Positions 39,227 to 46,948 of a stretch of DNA of 47,051 nucleotides are shown piece after piece. The stretch is taken from contig NZ_JAIXZS010000067.1 in assembly GCF_027489515.1 (NCBI RefSeq), positions 1-47,051 of the forward strand. Direction: 5' to 3'. Origin of the DNA: Novosphingobium sp. Its GTDB lineage: Bacteria > Pseudomonadota > Alphaproteobacteria > Sphingomonadales > Sphingomonadaceae. How positions within the stretch are numbered: the first letter of the stretch is position 1; each line of letters begins with the position of its first letter. A program made the position numbers and the translations under genes. A model generated the notes under the pieces. That model did no database searches. It was not told the DNA's origin and saw only the letters and a list, made by a program, of their open reading frames with translations.

Positions 39227-40372
39227 TCAGCGCTCCAGGATGCAGACGCCGGACAGGCCGGGTGCGCCGTAAACGTGGCTGTAGGCGGCCTTCGGATTGT
39301 TCGGCACCTGCCGCCCGCCGCCGCGTCCGCGCAGTTGAACGGTGTTCTCATAGACCTGCCGCAGGCCCGATGCGCCGATCGGTTCACCGCAGGCAAGGCA
39401 GCCGCCATCGGTGTTGACCGGGAGCTTGCCGGTGATTTCGGTGCGGCCCTCGCGCAGCCACTGCTCCTGATCGCCATCCTTGCAGAAGCCGTTTTCGGCC
39501 ATGTGCATGATCTCGGCGCCGGATTCGGTATCCTGCAGCTGGGCGACCGAAATGTCCTCCGGCCCGATGCCCGCCTGCTCGAACGCCGCCTTCGAGGCGA
39601 GGATCGTGGGCTTGCCGCCATTCTCGATATCGACCGAAGGTGCAAACACCTCGAACGAGCCGGGCGGGCGCGTGCGCACCGCGACGCTGGCAATCTTCAC
39701 TGCATCGGCGCCAAGTTCGCGTACCTTCTTGCCGCTCGCGAGGATCAGCGCCACTGCGCCTTCGGCCGGCGCACAGAACATGTATTTGGTCAGCGGATCG
39801 TTGACCATCGGCGAGTTCAGGATGGTTTCCAGATCGACCGGCGAGCGCCGCCAGGCGTGATCGGCATGGACGCCGTTGCGGAAGGCCTTTTCAGCGACGC
39901 GGCCCAAGGTCTCGCGGCTGATGCCATAGAGCTGCATGTAGCGCTGGATCTTGAGCGCGAAAAACTGCGTCGTCAGCATCATGCCGGTCTGGCCGTACCA
40001 TTCAGGAAGGCCATAATCCTTGGGCTTGGCGTTGAACGCGCCGCGCGGGTGCTTGTCGAAACCGACCGCCAGAGCAACGTCAAACTCGCCCGCCGCGATG
40101 GCGTTGCGCGCCGAAGCCAGCGCAGAGCCGCCTGTGGCGCAGCCGTTGGCGACGTTGATGAACGGCAGGCCGGTAAGGCCGAGCTCGTTGACCATGATGT
40201 CAGCGCTGCCCGCAGCTGCCGAGCCGCCATAGGCGCAGCCCACGTCGGTCCATTCGATCCCGGCATCGGCCATCGCCTGCCGCACCGCGAATACGCCCTG
40301 ATCGCGGCCCGAACGCCCGTCAGTGCGGCCGAAGGGGTGAATGCCAGCCCCGATGATATAGACATCTTCCAT
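39227..40372 (-). CDS. thiolase-superfamily (SCP2/Ltp-type) acyltransferase or aldolase
   Basis: A 381-residue protein of the lipid-transfer/SCP2-like thiolase group. The nucleophile-position cysteine is Cys78 (NGCATGGSAL). The usual G-H-P-x-G motif is GEPIGASG, so the catalytic His is Glu330, and the C-terminal motif is SHVYGAPG (Tyr368) in place of a Cys motif. These changes are as expected for Ltp-type proteins rather than degradative thiolases. The sterol side-chain aldolase Ltp2 works with a DUF35 partner, and here a DUF35 gene overlaps the start by one base (TGATG). Retro-aldol or thiolytic side-chain cleavage is inferred. The ATG at 40372 is used over a GTG one codon upstream. Confidence 0.88.
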   Translation of the reverse strand: MEDVYIIGAGIHPFGRTDGRSGRDQGVFAVRQAMADAGIEWTDVGCAYGGSAAAGSADIMVNELGLTGLPFINVANGCATGGSALASARNAIAAGEFDVALAVGFDKHPRGAFNAKPKDYGLPEWYGQTGMMLTTQFFALKIQRYMQLYGISRETLGRVAEKAFRNGVHADHAWRRSPVDLETILNSPMVNDPLTKYMFCAPAEGAVALILASGKKVRELGADAVKIASVAVRTRPPGSFEVFAPSVDIENGGKPTILASKAAFEQAGIGPEDISVAQLQDTESGAEIMHMAENGFCKDGDQEQWLREGRTEITGKLPVNTDGGCLACGEPIGASGLRQVYENTVQLRGRGGGRQVPNNPKAAYSHVYGAPGLSGVCILER

Positions 40373-40764
40373 CACGCTTTCTCCGGACGAAACGCATAAG
40401 TCGAACGAGTCGAATCAAACGGCGCGACCACGAATTCCATCGGCATGCCGAGCTTCAGATCCTCGAGCACGCAATCGACGATCCGCGTCTCGACGATCAC
40501 CTCACCGGGGAGCTCGACATAGCCGAGGAGGTAGGGCTGGAACGGCTCCGGCCCCTCGAAGGGTTCCTTGGGCTGGAAGTCCTGACGGGTCCACGACCAC
40601 AGTGTGCCCTTGCGCGAAAGGCGCCAGGGCTCGACGCCCTCGGCCGCATCGCCGCTCGGGTAGGGAAACACGATCTTGCCATTGGGGAGCCGTCCGCCGA
40701 TCAGCGCCGGCTCAGCCTCGTTGGTCCACAGGTTCGGAGCGATGGGCTCAAGCAATTGGGTCAT
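40372..40764 (-). CDS. DUF35 OB-fold protein lacking the zinc-ribbon cysteines
   Basis: A 130-residue DUF35-type protein, the usual partner of SCP2-like thiolases. The OB-fold part is clear (LSRKGTLWSWTRQDF, PYLLGYVELPGEVIVETRIV, GMPMEFVVAPF). Family members normally have a rubredoxin-like zinc ribbon with two Cys-x-x-Cys pairs before it. Here that region (about 22-42: GGRLPNGKIVFPYPSGDAAE) has no cysteine, so zinc is not bound there. It is first in the operon DUF35-thiolase-SDR-NmrA and overlaps the thiolase start by one base. It probably stabilises or gates the thiolase/aldolase active site. Confidence 0.88.
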   Translation of the reverse strand: MTQLLEPIAPNLWTNEAEPALIGGRLPNGKIVFPYPSGDAAEGVEPWRLSRKGTLWSWTRQDFQPKEPFEGPEPFQPYLLGYVELPGEVIVETRIVDCVLEDLKLGMPMEFVVAPFDSTRSTYAFRPEKA

Positions 40765-40824
40765 AAAGCCTTTCCCGCAAAGGCGGACCGGCAGCGCCGT
40801 ATCCTGTCATGGCCGGTATCGTGG

Positions 40825-40866
40825 CACCAATTCACCGGACCGACGATCATTGAAAATACTAGGCAG
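40825..40866. promoter_or_regulatory. shared divergent-promoter motif, copy 2
   Basis: CACCAATTCACC at 40825-40836 and CTAGGCAG at 40859-40866, in the 186-base gap between the divergent DUF35 operon (start 40764) and the MFS gene (start 40951). Both elements are identical to those at 33655-33681. The spacing between them is 22 bases here and 7 bases there, so they may be separate sites. Confidence 0.4.
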
Positions 40867-40950
40867 CCTCTGCCGCCCCTCCCCCTTTGTGTTAGTCGCC
40901 CCCGGCCCCGCGAATGCCTAGCCCTGTGCCATAACAAGGGAGCCGGCGTC

Positions 40951-42240
40951 TTGGGAGAGCATCGCCACTACCGCCATTTCGTGCTCGCCGTGATCACCTT
41001 CGGCGGGATGCTCAACATCGCCGACCGGCTGATCCTCTCGATCATGATCGAGGATATCAAGCACGCCTTTGCGCTCACCGACACGCAGATTGGCCTCATC
41101 ACCGGTTTTGCCTTCACGGTGCTTTACGTCGTCTGCGGCCTGCCCATTGCCTGGCTCGCCGACCGGATGAGCCGCCCGCTGATCATTGCGCTCTCGATTG
41201 CCTCGTGGAGTCTGATGACCGCGCTGTGCGGGATGGCGACGGGTTTCTGGACCTTCTTCCTCGCGCGAATGGGCGTGGGCATCGGCGAATCGGGTAGCGG
41301 CCCTGCCGGCACGTCACTCCTCACGCAGACGTTCAAGGGCCATGAGCTTGGCCGCGCTATGGGCATCTACTTCCTCGGCCCCACGCTTGGCACAGCGGCG
41401 GGGTTGATCCTTGGCGGCGTGCTTGCCCATGCGGTTGGCTGGCGGATGACCTTCCTGCTGCTGGGCATACCGGGCATTCTCTTCGCCGTGTTCGTTTTCC
41501 TGACAGTGAAGGAACCCGGCGGCCGTCCGATCCCGGCCAAGGTGAGCGTCGCCGAAGGGCTGATTGCATGGTTCGCCGGCATTCGCGCCCTCTGCGCCAA
41601 CCGCGTGTTCCTTGCAGGCTCGATGGCGTTCGGCTGCATGATCGTCACAGGTTACGGCTTTGCCACCTGGCTGGCCGCGATTATGCTGCGCGAGTTTCGC
41701 GTCAGCACCGCCGATGTCGGCTTCTACCTTGGTCTTGCATTCGTGCTGGGCGGCATTCCAGGTCCGCTGCTCGGCGGCTACCTCACCGACTGGCTCGTCC
41801 AGCGAGACGCGCGATGGCGCGCATGGCTCCCCGCCATCGCCACGCTGGGCTGCCTGCCGATCTACTTCATGGCGCTGCAGAGCACGCATTTCTGGACCTT
41901 TCTTGGCCTGTTCTCCTGCGGCTACCTCGTGTTCCTCATCGCACAGGCGCCAACGGTTTCGCTGATCCAGCTCGCCGTCCGACCTGATGAACGAGCAATG
42001 GCGATGGCCGTTGCGATGATCTTCAACAATCTGATCGGGCAGGCACTCGGCCTGTTCCTGATCGGCTATGCCAGTACCAGCCTCACCCCGACATTCGGCC
42101 CCCAGGCGCTGACCTGGGCACTTATCGGCGTAAGCACCGCCTTCGCCATTCCGGCCGCGTTCTTCTATCTCGTTGCGGCGAGCGGCATGGCCAAGGGCCC
42201 CCTCAAAATGATGAATGGTCCGCCTTCCCCGCAGGCGTAG
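40951..42240 (+). CDS. MFS transporter (spinster-like), TTG start
   Basis: A 429-residue membrane transporter with about 12 hydrophobic helices. The motif-A-like loop after TM2 is AWLADRMSRPLI; GIGESGSGPAGTSLLTQTF marks TM4-5. It resembles the spinster-type MFS proteins common in sphingomonads and probably moves a hydrophobic catabolic substrate across the inner membrane. The frame is open upstream from 40756, but no ATG there has a good ribosome site. TTG at 40951, with AAGGGAG 8 bases upstream, is the best start and gives a normal N-terminus (GEHRHYRHFVLAVITFGGML). The Rieske gene follows 32 bases later. Confidence 0.88.
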   Translation: MGEHRHYRHFVLAVITFGGMLNIADRLILSIMIEDIKHAFALTDTQIGLITGFAFTVLYVVCGLPIAWLADRMSRPLIIALSIASWSLMTALCGMATGFWTFFLARMGVGIGESGSGPAGTSLLTQTFKGHELGRAMGIYFLGPTLGTAAGLILGGVLAHAVGWRMTFLLLGIPGILFAVFVFLTVKEPGGRPIPAKVSVAEGLIAWFAGIRALCANRVFLAGSMAFGCMIVTGYGFATWLAAIMLREFRVSTADVGFYLGLAFVLGGIPGPLLGGYLTDWLVQRDARWRAWLPAIATLGCLPIYFMALQSTHFWTFLGLFSCGYLVFLIAQAPTVSLIQLAVRPDERAMAMAVAMIFNNLIGQALGLFLIGYASTSLTPTFGPQALTWALIGVSTAFAIPAAFFYLVAASGMAKGPLKMMNGPPSPQA

Positions 42241-42272
42241 ACTGCCGCCCAAGTCCAAGGGAGAGCGGACAA

Positions 42273-43847
42273 ATGGTGGAAACCAAGACCGGGCACGACC
42301 GCACTGCGGGGGTGACCTACAACGACGTGATCAGGGCGGACACGGTGCCGCCGCCGGCCGTCTACCTCGAGGATTCGCCCTATCCCGGCGGCGTCACCAA
42401 GGTCGCCACGCACCGCTACTGGAGCAAGGAAGAGCACGAGCGCGAGGTCGAGCGGCTGTGGAAGCGTGTGTGGCAGATGGCCTGCCATGAAGACGACATT
42501 CCCAATGTCGGCGACACGCATGTCTACGAGATTGCCGGCCTCTCCTTCATCCTCGTGCGCAATGCACCCGGTGACGGCCCCGGCGCGGTCAAGGCCTTCC
42601 CCAACGCCTGCCTCCACCGCGGCCGCCAATTGTGCGAGGCGCACAAGAAGGGCCTCAAGGTGCTGCGCTGCCCGTTCCACGGCTGGTCATGGCACCTTGA
42701 TGGCAAGCTAAAGGAAGTGCCCAGCCACTGGGATTTCCCCTCGGTCACCGAAGATGAGTACTCCCTACCCGCCGTCTCGGTCGGCCACTGGGGCGGCTTC
42801 GTGTTCATCAATCCGGACCCGAATGCCGAGCCGCTCGCCGATTTCCTCGGCGATATCGACCGCCACTTCTCGCTGCCGTTCAAGCGCCGTTACAAGGCCG
42901 CGCACATGGTGAAGCGCCTGCCCTGCAACTGGAAGGTGGCGCAGGAAGCCTTCATGGAATCCTACCACGTCGTCGGCACGCACCCGGAACTTCTGCCGAT
43001 GTTCCTCGATACCGGCTCCAAGTACGACGTCTGGCCGAACATCAGCCGCGCGATGTCGGCCTCCGGGCCGCCGAGCGCGCACACCGACCTCGATGCGCCG
43101 GATCCGAGCGCCTTTCCCGAAGGCCAGGCCTTCACCAGCTTCCGCCATCCGCTTTCGGGCCACGTCTATCGCCGGATCGAGGAGAACCGCGTCGAAGTTA
43201 CCCGCCCCGATGGCAAGACCGGCCTGTTCGACATGACCGGCGCGCACATCGAAGGCGAAGTCGTCAGCGCGGACGCGCACATGTGCAACTGGATCGGCGG
43301 CAAGATCGCACCGGGCGAGGAAAACATGCCGACCCGCTTTGCCTCGGCCTCGACCGAAGCCTTCCGCGCCGATGCTGCGCGCGATCGCCGCGAACTGATG
43401 CGCCCACAATGGGGCGATGCGATCGACCAGTTCAGCGACGCCGACATGATCGACGCGATCTTCTACTCGGTGTTCCCCAACCTCCACCCGTGGGCGGATT
43501 TCAACCCGATCTTCTACCGTTTCCGCCCGGATGGAGACAATCCAGAGCAATCACTGCACGAGGTCATGTACATGGTGCAGGTGCCCGAAGGCGCCGAGCG
43601 GCCCGCGCCGGCCAAGTGCACCTTCCTCGATCTCGAGGACGACTACACCAAGGCGACCGAATTCGGCAGCTATCTGAACAAGATCTTCAACCAGGACGGG
43701 CTCAACCACGCCGCAGTGCAGAAGGGGCTGCACAATCATCCCAAGGGCGAGGTGATTTTCGCGAGCTATCAGGAAAGCAAGATCCGCGATTTTCACGCGA
43801 AGCTGAACCGCTGGCTGGATAGCGAAACCCCGCCGAAGAGCCGCTAG
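42273..43847 (+). CDS. Rieske non-heme iron oxygenase, alpha subunit (long form)
   Basis: A 524-residue alpha subunit, the longest of the six. The Rieske ligands are Cys113-x-His115 and Cys133-x-x-His136 (CLHRGR ... CPFHGW), and the iron site is QEAFMESYHVVGTHPEL with His232 and His237. An extra N-terminal arm (about 50 residues) and a longer C-terminal domain distinguish it. It is most like 21916-23295 (CPFHGW, QEAF). AAGGGAGAG lies upstream of the ATG. It sits between an MFS transporter and a TBDR, which suggests the first attack on an imported substrate. Electron partners are absent. Confidence 0.93.
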   Translation: MVETKTGHDRTAGVTYNDVIRADTVPPPAVYLEDSPYPGGVTKVATHRYWSKEEHEREVERLWKRVWQMACHEDDIPNVGDTHVYEIAGLSFILVRNAPGDGPGAVKAFPNACLHRGRQLCEAHKKGLKVLRCPFHGWSWHLDGKLKEVPSHWDFPSVTEDEYSLPAVSVGHWGGFVFINPDPNAEPLADFLGDIDRHFSLPFKRRYKAAHMVKRLPCNWKVAQEAFMESYHVVGTHPELLPMFLDTGSKYDVWPNISRAMSASGPPSAHTDLDAPDPSAFPEGQAFTSFRHPLSGHVYRRIEENRVEVTRPDGKTGLFDMTGAHIEGEVVSADAHMCNWIGGKIAPGEENMPTRFASASTEAFRADAARDRRELMRPQWGDAIDQFSDADMIDAIFYSVFPNLHPWADFNPIFYRFRPDGDNPEQSLHEVMYMVQVPEGAERPAPAKCTFLDLEDDYTKATEFGSYLNKIFNQDGLNHAAVQKGLHNHPKGEVIFASYQESKIRDFHAKLNRWLDSETPPKSR

Positions 43848-43857
43848 GCAAACTATC

Positions 43858-43891
43858 GCGGGCCCTTTCCCCTGGCGGGGAGAGGGCCCGC
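43858..43891. terminator. GC-rich hairpin after the Rieske gene
   Basis: A 15-bp stem with one mismatch (43858-43872 with 43877-43891) and a 4-base loop TGGC, 10 bases after the Rieske stop. There is no T-run, so termination would be weak or factor-assisted. It is similar in type to the hairpin at 18964-18987. It may partly insulate the TBDR gene downstream. Confidence 0.5.
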
Positions 43892-43931
43892 TTGTGCGCC
43901 GATGAAAGACTTCGCAAGGCGGTTCCGCAAG

Positions 43932-43969
43932 GCCGCTACGGATCCATGCTTGCCGCTACGGAATCCGTG
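43932..43969. repeat. two direct repeats spaced 20 bp upstream of the TBDR gene
   Basis: GCCGCTACGGATCCATG starts at 43932 and GCCGCTACGGAATCCGTG at 43952, exactly 20 bases apart (about two helical turns). The second contains the palindrome ACGGAATCCGT. They lie about 160-197 bases before the TBDR start. They are candidate regulator-binding repeats. No tra-box-like site is seen in this gap. Confidence 0.4.
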
Positions 43970-44128
43970 CGTTTTTGCAGCCACACTGCGCACAAAAAGC
44001 GGCACTCCGTCACCCTTTTTGATAGTTGCTGTTCGCCCCCCGCACCCTAGCCTAGTGATCGGGATTGTGGGTGCAAAATCAAGCAAAAACAGCAAGATAG
44101 GCACCCGCGGCAAGTTGGGAGGATTGCT

Positions 44129-46705
44129 ATGGGGTTAAGGACATTTGGCGCGGCGTTCCGCTTTGCGCTCTGCGCAGGCGCTGCGGCGACGTCGCTGGCG
44201 ATGCCGGGTCTGGCGTATGCGGCAGATGCTGCGCCGGCTGACGGCGCGGCTGCTGCCGAAGCACCGGCGACGAACGAGGAAATCACCGTGTTCGCCCGCC
44301 GCGACGCGGAATCGCTGCAGAACGTTCCGCTGACGATCACCGCGATCAGCGCGGGCACTCTCGCCAAGTACAACGTAACCAAGCCCGCCGACATCGTCAG
44401 CCGCATCCCCACGCTCAACGTCCAGATCGGCGGCTCGGGCGCCGGCGCGCAGATCAGCTTGCGCGGCGTCGGCTCGTCCAACATCTCCGCCGCGTTCGAC
44501 AGCGCTGTCGCGCTCGACTTCGACGGCGTGCAGGTTTCGACCAACCGCCTGCTGCAGGCAGGTTTTGCCGATCCGGCGCAGATCGACGTGCTCAAGGGCC
44601 CGCAGTCGCTCTACTTCGGCAAGAGCGCCTCGGCGGGCGTGCTGCAGATCCGCTCTGCAGACCCGACCAAGACCTGGCAGTACGGCGCCAGCGCAAACTA
44701 TGAGTTCGAGGAAAAGGGCTACCTCGTCAGCGGCTACATCTCGGGTCCGGTCAGCGACACGCTCGGCATCCGCATCGCCGGCCAGTACAATGACGTGAAG
44801 GAATACGTGAAGATCAACCCGACGACCCCGGCCAAGCTGCGCAATCGCGGCCTGACCGATTTCGTCGGCCGGATCACCCTGCAGTGGGAGCCGACCAACG
44901 ACTTCACTGCCAACCTCAAGGCGACCTACACCCGCAACACCAATGACGGCGCGATCGGCACCGCCGACATTTCCTGCGGCAAGAACGGCCGCGCGGATGA
45001 AGTCGTGCTATTCTCATTCCTCGGGCCGAACGCGATTGCCATTCCATCGAACGCGGATTGCAATCCCTTTGACAAGTACGTCACCACGTCCGATCCTTCG
45101 CCGGCGCTGGTGGGCAAGTTCCCCGAAGGTAGCGGCGCTGCCGGCGGTCGCTATCCCGGTCATCCCTTCGGCCAGACGGACCTGTTCTTCACGCGTCTGA
45201 AGATGGACGCGAAGCTCGGTGACAACCTGAAGCTGGTTTCGACCACGGGTTACATGAACCTCAACGCGATCGATTACGATTCCTACAGCTACCTCGGCGT
45301 GGGCAAGGCGTTCCGTCCGAGCGGGCTGCCGCTTGTCCTCGCCGCGCTCGGGCCGTTCTCTGCCCCCGCGCTCGATGCGGTCAACACCGTGGGCTCGCCC
45401 CAAGGCGTCGGCGGCAGCGATCCCGTCAACAAGACTGCCCAGTTCACGCAGGAACTGCGCCTTGTCAGCAGCTACGATGGCCCGATCAACTTCTCGCTCG
45501 GTGCATTCTACGAAAGCCGCGTGATCAAGTTCAACACCTCGCAGCAGGCCTTCAACGCCTCGCTGCTGTTCCCCGATCCGGTGACCGGCAATACGTTCGA
45601 CTACTTCAAGCGGCACCGCACGAAGACGAACACCTATTCGCTGTTCGGCAGTGCGACCTATGACATCACCGAGCAGCTCGAGCTGACCGGCGGTGTTCGC
45701 TACACGAAGGAAGACAAGGTCAACACGATCGTCATTCCTTACATGCACACGTTCTTGTCGACGGTGTTCGGCTTCGTGAAGAGCGGTTTCGCCACGCCGC
45801 CGATCAATTTCAAGGATACGAACTGGTCGCCGGAAGTGACGCTCCGCTACAAGGTCAATCCCGATTTCAACATCTATGCCGCGTTCAAGACCGGCTACAA
45901 GTCGGGCGGCATCGACAACAGCGCGCTGCCTTCGAGCAACCTCGCCGACTTCCTCAAGCCCGACAAGTTCCAGGCCGCTGCAAACGGCCTCATCTTCAAG
46001 TCGGAAACCAGCAAGGGCGGCGAAATCGGCTTCAAGTCGCAGCTCGCGAACCGCACGATCACGTTCAACGCCACGGCCTACTACTACGTGTTCAACGATC
46101 TGCAGGTGCAGAACTTCAACGCGACCACGATCCAGTTCGTGACCACCAACGCCGGCCAGCTCACTACGAAGGGCATCGACGTCGACTTCAGCTGGCGTCC
46201 GCCGGTAGATGGTCTGCGCTTCACCGGTTCGCTCGCCTACACCGATGCGAAGTTCACCAGGGACTTCTTTACCGGCACGGGTCCCGACGGCGTGCTGGGC
46301 ACCGCCGACGATCCCAACATCAATGGCCGCCGCGCAGCACGTGCTCCGGAATTCGCCGGCAACCTCGCCTTCGACTACACCGCACCGCTGAGCGATGCGC
46401 TGGAACTCGGTCTCTCGGGCAACGTTGCCTACAGCGGCAAGTACTATACCCGGCAGGAGAATGTCACCGACTACCAGCAGCCTGCCTATGCGACTGTCGA
46501 CGCCTCGATCTCGGTCGGCGCGCCCGATGGCAAGTGGAGGCTGGCGCTGATCGGCAACAACATCACCGACAAGATCTTCGTCAACACGTCGGGCGGACGT
46601 CCGTTCCTCGCCGGCCCGGGCAATGGCCTCCCGATCGGTGATGACGAAGTCTTCACCGTGAATCGCGGCCGTCAGGTGTTCATCCAGGGCACCGTGAAGT
46701 TCTAA
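44129..46705 (+). CDS. TonB-dependent receptor (outer-membrane)
   Basis: An 858-residue receptor. A signal peptide ends near GLAYAAD, then an Ala-rich linker and a TonB-box-like EEITVFARR at about 50-58. The plug has NVPLTITAISAGTL, IDVLKGPQSLYFGKSASAGV, and the barrel ends FIQGTVKF with a terminal Phe. GGGAGG precedes the ATG. It is most like the TBDR at 23381. It follows MFS and Rieske genes and probably imports their substrate. A strong rho-independent terminator ends the transcript. It has its own 281-base leader and could be transcribed independently of the Rieske gene. Confidence 0.94.
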   Translation: MGLRTFGAAFRFALCAGAAATSLAMPGLAYAADAAPADGAAAAEAPATNEEITVFARRDAESLQNVPLTITAISAGTLAKYNVTKPADIVSRIPTLNVQIGGSGAGAQISLRGVGSSNISAAFDSAVALDFDGVQVSTNRLLQAGFADPAQIDVLKGPQSLYFGKSASAGVLQIRSADPTKTWQYGASANYEFEEKGYLVSGYISGPVSDTLGIRIAGQYNDVKEYVKINPTTPAKLRNRGLTDFVGRITLQWEPTNDFTANLKATYTRNTNDGAIGTADISCGKNGRADEVVLFSFLGPNAIAIPSNADCNPFDKYVTTSDPSPALVGKFPEGSGAAGGRYPGHPFGQTDLFFTRLKMDAKLGDNLKLVSTTGYMNLNAIDYDSYSYLGVGKAFRPSGLPLVLAALGPFSAPALDAVNTVGSPQGVGGSDPVNKTAQFTQELRLVSSYDGPINFSLGAFYESRVIKFNTSQQAFNASLLFPDPVTGNTFDYFKRHRTKTNTYSLFGSATYDITEQLELTGGVRYTKEDKVNTIVIPYMHTFLSTVFGFVKSGFATPPINFKDTNWSPEVTLRYKVNPDFNIYAAFKTGYKSGGIDNSALPSSNLADFLKPDKFQAAANGLIFKSETSKGGEIGFKSQLANRTITFNATAYYYVFNDLQVQNFNATTIQFVTTNAGQLTTKGIDVDFSWRPPVDGLRFTGSLAYTDAKFTRDFFTGTGPDGVLGTADDPNINGRRAARAPEFAGNLAFDYTAPLSDALELGLSGNVAYSGKYYTRQENVTDYQQPAYATVDASISVGAPDGKWRLALIGNNITDKIFVNTSGGRPFLAGPGNGLPIGDDEVFTVNRGRQVFIQGTVKF

Positions 46706-46737
46706 ACTCCCGGCGGCAACTCCACGCCGGATGAAGG

Positions 46738-46771
46738 GGCCGCCTCGGGAAACCGGGGCGGCCTTTTCTTT
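46738..46771 (+). terminator. rho-independent terminator of the TBDR gene
   Basis: An 11-bp stem, GGCCGCCTCGG paired with CCGGGGCGGCC (one G-T pair), with a GAAA loop, followed by TTTTCTTT. It lies 33 bases after the TBDR stop. This is a clear intrinsic terminator. Confidence 0.9.
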
Positions 46772-46825
46772 GGGGTGTGGCTTGCTGTGCGGTTGGACTC
46801 TGCCGCCGCCTGCCAACCCTTTTGT

Positions 46826-46906
46826 TCGTCATTGCGAGCGCAGCGAAGCAATCCAGAGCGTAACGCATTTGCGCTCTGGATTGCTTCGCTGCGCTCGCAA
46901 TGACGA
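46826..46906. repeat. perfect 35-bp-arm inverted repeat (REP/BIME-like)
   Basis: The arms 46826-46860 and 46872-46906 are perfectly complementary (35 bp) with an 11-base loop. The arms contain CATTGCGAGCGCAGCGAAG and CAATCCAGAGCG. This GTCATTGCGAGCG/AGCGAAGCAATCC type of palindrome is known to be scattered through many bacterial genomes. It lies between the TBDR terminator and the transposase remnant. Confidence 0.85.
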
Positions 46907-46948
46907 GGCAGGGGAACGGAGTGATTCCCGCCCTAGAGCGTCGTGCGT

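Noticed and set aside
45014..46816. A 600-codon open frame antisense to the last TBDR gene
   Set aside because: Its low-complexity Arg/Val/Glu-rich translation has no domain, and the plus-strand receptor is certain.
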